Position numbers and translations under genes: made by a program. The notes beneath the pieces were generated by a model. The model ran no database searches. It was not told the origin of the DNA and worked only from the letters and a program-made list of their open reading frames with translations. A DNA stretch of 64,000 nt from positions 1,525,506-1,589,505 of the forward strand of contig NW_008705568.1 of the NCBI RefSeq assembly GCF_000186865.1, in the 5' to 3' direction. The stretch comes from Aureococcus anophagefferens (lineage: Eukaryota; Sar; Pelagophyceae; Pelagomonadales; Pelagomonadaceae). This document shows positions 59,092-64,000 of the stretch, piece by piece. The number at the start of each line of letters is the position of its first letter. Position 1 is the first letter of the stretch.

Positions 59092-59563
59092 TCAGGAGAT
59101 GGCGCAGGTCTCGGACCGGTGGTCGCGGAGGGAGTCGTCCCAGGCGACGGCGTCCTCGTCTGCGTTCGCGAACTCGTAGTCGAAGGGCCGCGCCTTGTCC
59201 GCGCGGAGGAACTCGACGACGTCCGCGTCGAAGGCGGCGCCGTGGACGAAGTCCCAGTCGTCGTAGGCCGCCGCGAGCTTGCCCTTGGCGCGCGCGTCCT
59301 TGACGGCCGACGCGAGCGTGCTGCTGAGCGTGTTGTCGCGCTCGATGTTGCTCCACATGTCGGAGTTCACCGCGGCCTTGGGCGCGACGGGCGGCGCCGC
59401 GGCGTCCGCCTCCACGGCCGCGAGGTACTCGGGGAGCTGGAACCAGCCGTGGGCCAGCACCTCGAGGGCGCCGGCCATGGAGCCGAGGCGCCGCGCCGGG
59501 TCCTTGGCCAGCAAGCCGCGGACGAGGTCCCTCGCGACCTCCGACGGTTCGAACGGCGGCTCG

Positions 59564-59603
<40 letters not shown>

Positions 59604-61605
59604 GCTTCTTCGCCGCCGCGTCCTTGGGCTCCGCGGGCGCCGCCGGCTCGACCTTCGCTTCGAAGGTCGGGTCCATGAATCGCGTCGCGAGCATCATGTT
59701 CTCCTTCGGGTCGTCGCCGCCGCGGAACTCCTTCGCCGCGGCGCCGCGGAAGGGGCACCGGCCGTAGAGCAGCTCGTAGAGCACGCAGCCCAGGGAAAAG
59801 AAGTCGACGGCGGGCGTCTGCCGCGCGCCGCCCGCGCAGACCTCCGGCGCCATGTAGCCCACGGTGCCGTTCCGGCCCCGCGGCCGCGCGGCGCCCGCGT
59901 GCTCGCCCGCGCGGCCCGCGTCGGCGACCGCCGCCACGCCGAAGTCGCCGAGGAAGGACCGGCCCTGGCCGTCCAGCAGCACGTTCGCCGGCTTGACGTC
60001 GCGGTGGATGAGCCCCTTCTGGTGCACGTCGCGCAGCGCGAACGCGACGCGGGCGACGTGGTAGCGCGCGCCCGCCTCGCCCAAGGTCCGCCGCCCGCCG
60101 ACGCGCGGCGCGCGCCGCAGCAGCATCTCGAGCGTGCCGCCGGCGTAGTAGGGCACGACGACGCACGCGTGCTCGGGCGTCTGGAACGCGAAGTGCAGCG
60201 TGATGCAGAACCGCGACGCCGTCAGCAATTTGAGGCAGACCTTCTCCATGACGACGTTGTGCTCGCGGCGCAGCGCTTTGCCGATGTACTTGGACATGGC
60301 CTTGACGGCGAAGAGCTTGCCCGTGGCCTTGTGCGCGACGCAGTAGATGGGGCCGAAGGTGCCGCGGCCGACGGGCTTGACGCGCTCGAAGGCCTCGCCT
60401 CTGGGCGGGACGCGCCGCAGCGCGGCGAAGCGCGCGTAGTTGGCGTGCTGGAGGCTGGCGAAGAAGCCCGCGCCGTGCGCGGCCGCGACGCTCGCGAAGA
60501 CGGCCCGCTCCACGGCGCCGACGAGCGACAGGCACCGCGACAGGTCCGTCAGGTCCGCGACGGCCTCCTCCGGGTCCGCGTCGGCGACGACGGACGTCGG
60601 CGACGGCGGCGGCCGGCCGTCGCCCTCGTCGTCCGTCGCGGCCTCGTCGAACGTGTCGGCCCTGCCCGCGCGGCGCTTCGCGGCCGCGCGGCGGACGCGG
60701 CGGCGGCGGCGCGCGCGGTGGAGGAGGAGCCGCAGCTCCTGGCAGACGCCGTCGAAGACCGGGCCCGCGACGTCGAGCACCGCGGGCGACGCGCCGACGC
60801 GCTTGACCTCGGCGTCGAGCGGGCCTTCGACCGTCTTCGACGGCGGCCGCGGCGCGAGCGCGGGCGGGTCCGCGGCCCAGAGGGGCCATTTCTGGCGGCC
60901 GTCGCCGGGCGGCGCCTCGAGCGCGGACGTGCGCCCCGCGGCGTCGAGCTGGCGCAGGTCGAAGAGCTTCTCGCGCCACCACTCGCGGCGCGGCGCCTTG
61001 AAGAGGCGCAGCGACGACCGCCGCGCGGACCGGGGCCGCGCCGCGCGCCACCAGCAGCCCCGCGTGGGCGTCGCCGGCCGGAACGACGGCAGCGTCGGCA
61101 GGCTCGACCGCCGCGGCGCGGCCGCGGGCTCCGGCGCCGCGCCGCGGGGCTCCGCCGCGACGTCCTTCCGCGACCCCAGGAGGTCGGCGACGACGACGCG
61201 CCGCGCGGCCTCCCAGAGCGCCTCGGGGCCGAGGGCGCTCGACGCGAGGCCCGCGGCGCGCCGCAGGAAGGCCGCGCGCTCGGCGGAGCCCCGGTCCGCG
61301 GCGTAGTCCAGAAACAGCTCGAGCCCCAGGATCGTCGAGCAGACGGCCTCCAAGCTTTCCGGGGGGGCGGCGACGCCCGGAGGCGGAGTGGGCCAGCGCT
61401 CCGTCGGCGGCGGCTTGGCGACGAGATACGTGAGGAGCTTCTCGTCGTAGCCGACGTTCAAAATCATGGAATTCACTTCCTGAAAGCCGACGCCCGAGTC
61501 GAGCCACTCGTCGTTCATCCGCCGCTCCATGTCCTTGAAGTGGCCCCGGTTCGCGTCGAGGGCCGCCGCCGCCGCGAAGGCGTCCTCCTTGCACTCCTCG
61601 ACCAT
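59092..61605 (-). CDS. AGC-family protein kinase, GRK-like
   Basis: An 837-residue intronless protein. The kinase domain starts near residue 408: GRGTFGPIY (glycine loop), AVKAMSK (K435), HRDVKPANVL (534-543), GDFGVA (DFG 554-556), and GTVGYMAPEV as in G-protein-coupled-receptor kinases. A 12-Asp run lies in the C-lobe insert. The C-terminal extension (NSDMWSNIERDN, ADKARPFDYEFANADEDAVA) could be the AGC tail. The N-terminal 400 residues include helical segments that may match the RGS-homology domain of GRKs; this is not certain. It would phosphorylate membrane receptors or other proteins. Confidence 0.8.
59566..59601 (+). repeat. (GTC)12 trinucleotide tract coding for 12 Asp
   Basis: A perfect 36-bp tract in the kinase gene; on the coding strand it is (GAC)12. 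It is length-variable by nature. Confidence 0.95.
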
Positions 61606-61692
61606 CGGAGCTGGTCGGCCTTCTCCCGCAGTCGAGGCTGCCCGAGCGAAAACATGGGGGTTTCATCGCGTCACCGTCGGCTTCGTCGAACT

Positions 61693-62625
61693 TTACCCCC
61701 CGCGGGCCCGCGGGCCGCCGGGCTTCCGGCCGCCGCCGCCGCCGGGTTTCGCCGCGGTGAAGTGGTTCGCGCGGGCGGCGTGCATCAGGGACGCGACGTT
61801 GAGGGAGATCGTCGGCCCGCACCAGCGCCGGCGCTGCCACTCGCCCCAGTGGACGCGCGACGCGACGGCGTCGGCGAGGTCCATGCCCAGGTTCTTGAAC
61901 TGGACCTCGCCCCGCGCCTCGTGCGACCTGCGGATGCTCGCCTGGTCGCGGCGCACGTGGACGACGAGCGGCGGGGCCTCGCGCGCGAAGACCTCGGGCC
62001 AGAGGTGGAGCGCCCAGACGAAGCGCGGGTCCTTGAGCACCGCCGGCCGCGGGTAGAGCGCCCAGCGCCGCTTGAGCTGCGGGTGGTCGCTCACGACGCA
62101 GCGGCCGAGCGCGTAGTGGCGCGCGGCGACGTCGCCGCACGCGCGCGACGCGTTCGCGGCGTTGACGTTGACCTTGTCGACGCGCGTCTTCTGGATGAAC
62201 ATGTCGTTGGCGTGGACGACGAAGCCGTCCTCGTGCTTCTGCGTGAAGTGGCGCTCGAAGCCCGCCGTCGCCGTCCACTGCGTCCAGCCGAGCTTGAGGA
62301 TCTCCGCCGTCACCGTGCTCGTCCCCGAGTGGCCCGCGCCGAGGACGAGGATCGTCGGCCGGTGCGACTCGTTGACGCCCGCGTCCGCGAGCATGGCCGC
62401 GACGGACTCGACGCGGCTGCCGTCGGCGTAGACGCGGGCGTAGAAGTCGCGGCCGCAGGGCTCCAGGGCCGCCGGCGCCGGGTTCGCGCAGGCGCGCGGT
62501 TTGAGCTTGCCGATGGCCTGGCTCTTGGCGGCGTTCCCGCCGCCGCCGCCGCCGCGGGGCGGCCGCCGCGGCTGCGCGGCTGCGAACACGACGAGGCCCG
62601 CGAGCAGGCGGGCTGCCGCCGGCAT
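61693..62625 (-). CDS. Secreted P-loop sulfotransferase-like protein
   Basis: A 310-residue protein from ATG at 62625 with signal peptide PAAARLLAGLVVFAAAQ, then a Gly-rich linker. TILVLGAGHSGTSTVTAEIL is a sulfotransferase-type 5'-phosphosulfate loop. RPAVLKDPRFVWALHLW and PLVVHVRRDQASIRRS resemble the second and third conserved segments. The C-terminus is Gly/Pro/Arg-rich. It probably transfers sulfate from PAPS in the Golgi. The upstream codon at 62667 gives a longer leader. It is divergent from the TauD-like gene. Confidence 0.7.
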   Translation of the reverse strand: MPAAARLLAGLVVFAAAQPRRPPRGGGGGGNAAKSQAIGKLKPRACANPAPAALEPCGRDFYARVYADGSRVESVAAMLADAGVNESHRPTILVLGAGHSGTSTVTAEILKLGWTQWTATAGFERHFTQKHEDGFVVHANDMFIQKTRVDKVNVNAANASRACGDVAARHYALGRCVVSDHPQLKRRWALYPRPAVLKDPRFVWALHLWPEVFAREAPPLVVHVRRDQASIRRSHEARGEVQFKNLGMDLADAVASRVHWGEWQRRRWCGPTISLNVASLMHAARANHFTAAKPGGGGGRKPGGPRARGG

Positions 62626-62781
62626 CGCGATGCTTTTCAACCGGTACGCCAATGGTGCAGCATTCAAGCATCGTCATTGACCTTCGGGGCAGCTCTCAGC
62701 TCTCCCGCACTGCGAAGGTCAGACCTTTTCTGGCGGCGGCCATCGGTGGCGCGCGGCGCCGCCGCCGGCGCTCTCGCACGC

Positions 62782-64000
62782 ATGGCGCTCCCCGCGCTCG
62801 ACGGCATCCGCGCCTCCTGGAACGACACCTGCAACTACGACAACCTGAACCGGAGGCGCGTCACGCCGCAGCGCTTCCCCGTCGTCCTCGAGCCCGCCGG
62901 CGACCCGTCGGACCTCGCCGTGCTCCGGGCGCGGCGAAGTGAAATCATGGACCTCATCCACGCCCACGGCGCCGTGCTGCTGCGCCGCTGGACCACGAAG
63001 GAGCTGCCCGCGTTCGTCGAGAGCTTGGAGCGGGTCCTCGGCGCCGAAGCCGAGGGCACGCACTACCACAAGATCTCCATGCTCCGGGGCGAGGGCCGCA
63101 AGGCGACGGCGCATCCCCACGTCTTCTCCGCGTCCGAGGCGCCGGCGACCTTCTTCATCCCGCACCACTGCGAGCAGTCGTACATCAACCTGCGGTGCCG
63201 CTACATCTCGTTCTGGTGCCCCGTGGCCGCAAAGCGGGGCGGCCAGACGCCCCTCTTCGACATGGAGCGCGTCTTCTCCGACCTCGACGCGCGGCTCCAG
63301 GGCCGGCTCCAGGAGTGCGCGTTCAAGCTCGGCAACTGGAGCTTCGAGGCGTCGCAGTACCCGCTCGTCTTCGGCACCGAGGACGCGGCCGAGGTGAAGC
63401 GCATCGTCGCCGACTACGGCATGGACCAGGTCTGGTACACGGACCCGGCCACGGAGCGGCGCGTGCTCGTCGTGGACGGGAAGACGCCGGGCGCCGTGCG
63501 GCACCCGGAGACGGGCGCGTGGTGCCTCACGGACCACATCGACGTCGACAGCGGTTTGATCTGGGCGAGGTTCCTCAACTTCTACGGCGCGGGCTTCTTC
63601 CCGCTGGCGGTCGTGCGCGCGGCGTTCTTCCTTTTCCTCTACGGTCTCATGCGGTGGCGGAACTCAGGGCAGGACAAGAGAGCGAAATTCCCAACTTCAA
63701 AGCCTCATATCTCGGCCGTTTCCACTCGTTTTGGCTGATTTTTGGACGAGCGATCATCTCTTGGAACGGTCTCGAAGCGTGGATGCTTTCTTCGGAACGC
63801 GCGCGCGCAGAACACTCACTTTGAAGCGACGTTGAATCTCTCTTGTCCTGCCCAGGCGGAACTTCTGGTACGCGAACTCGCTGCACGACACGTTGGACAT
63901 GACGCTCCCGCTCGAGGACCGCGTGGCCATCAACGACGCCGTCTTCCGCCACGCGTCCTTCTTCCAGTGGGAGAGCGGCGACGTGCTCATCTGCGACAAC
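62782..64000 (+). CDS. TauD/TfdA-type Fe(II)/2-oxoglutarate dioxygenase, 3' end outside window
   Basis: Exons 62782..63656 and 63856..>64000. It has the TauD fold pattern: a leading GAVLLRRW, the iron motif H-C-E (H129, E131) in FIPHHCEQSY, and FWCPVAAKRGGQTPLFDMER, the usual G-G-x-T-P block. The second His and the 2OG Arg would be further on; the last residues visible (SGDVLICDN) match the start of the distal GDV-x-x-x-DN motif. The substrate is unknown. A hydrophobic stretch FFPLAVVRAAFFLFLYGL lies just before the intron. The intron is introner B9, in phase 2. Confidence 0.8.
63665..63855 (-). mobile_element. Introner B9 (type B, 191 bp) in the TauD-like gene
   Basis: The ends are CAGGGCAGGACAAG and CTTGTCCTGCCCAG. 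The TSD GCGGAACT is at 63657-63664 and 63856-63863. The intron is 63657..63855 with a GC donor, restoring LMRW-RNFWYAN. The element is antisense to the host. Confidence 0.95.

Noticed and set aside
58795..63738. A 1647-codon plus-strand open frame
   Set aside because: It is the antisense shadow of the RING-ankyrin, kinase and sulfotransferase genes; composition is Arg/Ala/Val/Leu noise typical of GC-rich DNA. Only its end (from 62782) is a real gene.
1..64000. tRNA, rRNA, riboswitch or bacterial operon features
   Set aside because: No cloverleaf, rRNA-like or ribosome-binding-site pattern was found by eye; gene content and splicing are eukaryotic. A covariance-model search would be needed to exclude small RNAs.

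Overview
The window looks like nuclear DNA of a very GC-rich, gene-dense eukaryotic alga. The evidence is eukaryote-only genes (cytosolic ribosomal protein eL15, CAP/Srv2, PARP1-like, ASCC2-like, HVA22/REEP, GRK-like kinase), genes packed on both strands with very short spacers, a plastid-type targeting leader, and above all about 19 short repeated elements of the introner type. Introners with terminal inverted repeats (TIRs) and short target-site duplications (TSDs) are known from the pelagophyte Aureococcus anophagefferens and the prasinophyte Micromonas. The stramenopile-like gene content makes an Aureococcus-type pelagophyte the best inference; the species is not proven here.

The main system is the introners. 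Type A is about 203 bp with TIR CTGTGTGSAAATCAA; type B is about 192 bp with TIR CWGGGCAGGAMAAG; a type C (183 bp) and an 80-bp type D occur once each. In the 17 cases with clear boundaries or a shared-boundary interpretation, an 8-bp duplication flanks the insertion. Removing one TSD copy plus the element restores the reading frame and a continuous protein. The element end supplies the acceptor CAG (TAG in type D), in either orientation because both TIRs end that way. The host duplication supplies the donor. In host-sense orientation every TSD starts with GT or GC, and GC starts are the majority, so most of these introns are GC-AG. One intron (50129-50502) holds two elements, one inserted at the edge of the other.

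Layout. 1-4 kb: methyltransferase, sequence gap, menorin/FAM151-like gene, secreted or plastid protein. 4-12 kb: PARP1-like gene, TPR-repeat protein, sulfatase. 12-20 kb: CAP, TrhO-like rhodanese joined to an RRM, renalase-like oxidase, ASCC2-like gene across a gap, enoyl-reductase-like protein. 20-29 kb: STRA6-like membrane protein, DUF1499 protein, degenerate OLA1/YchF GTPase, small membrane protein, sulfotransferase, CaMK-like kinase. 29-40 kb: two large multi-exon proteins (LRR and EF-hand-like), bicupin, RING protein, coiled-coil protein. 40-50 kb: acidic-motif nuclear protein, large secreted protein, eL15, methyltransferase, thioredoxin-fold protein, FkbM-like methyltransferase. 49-55 kb: sulfotransferase and two fucosyltransferase-like genes around a repeat-flanked gap. 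55-64 kb: HVA22-like, ankyrin, RING-ankyrin, GRK-like kinase, sulfotransferase, TauD-like dioxygenase running off the end.

The genes are not an operon. A loose theme is secreted or Golgi sulfated-glycan metabolism (three sulfotransferases, a sulfatase, two GT-like genes, FkbM-like methyltransferase, a large secreted protein). Exon boundaries outside the introners are inferred from reading frames and splice consensus only.
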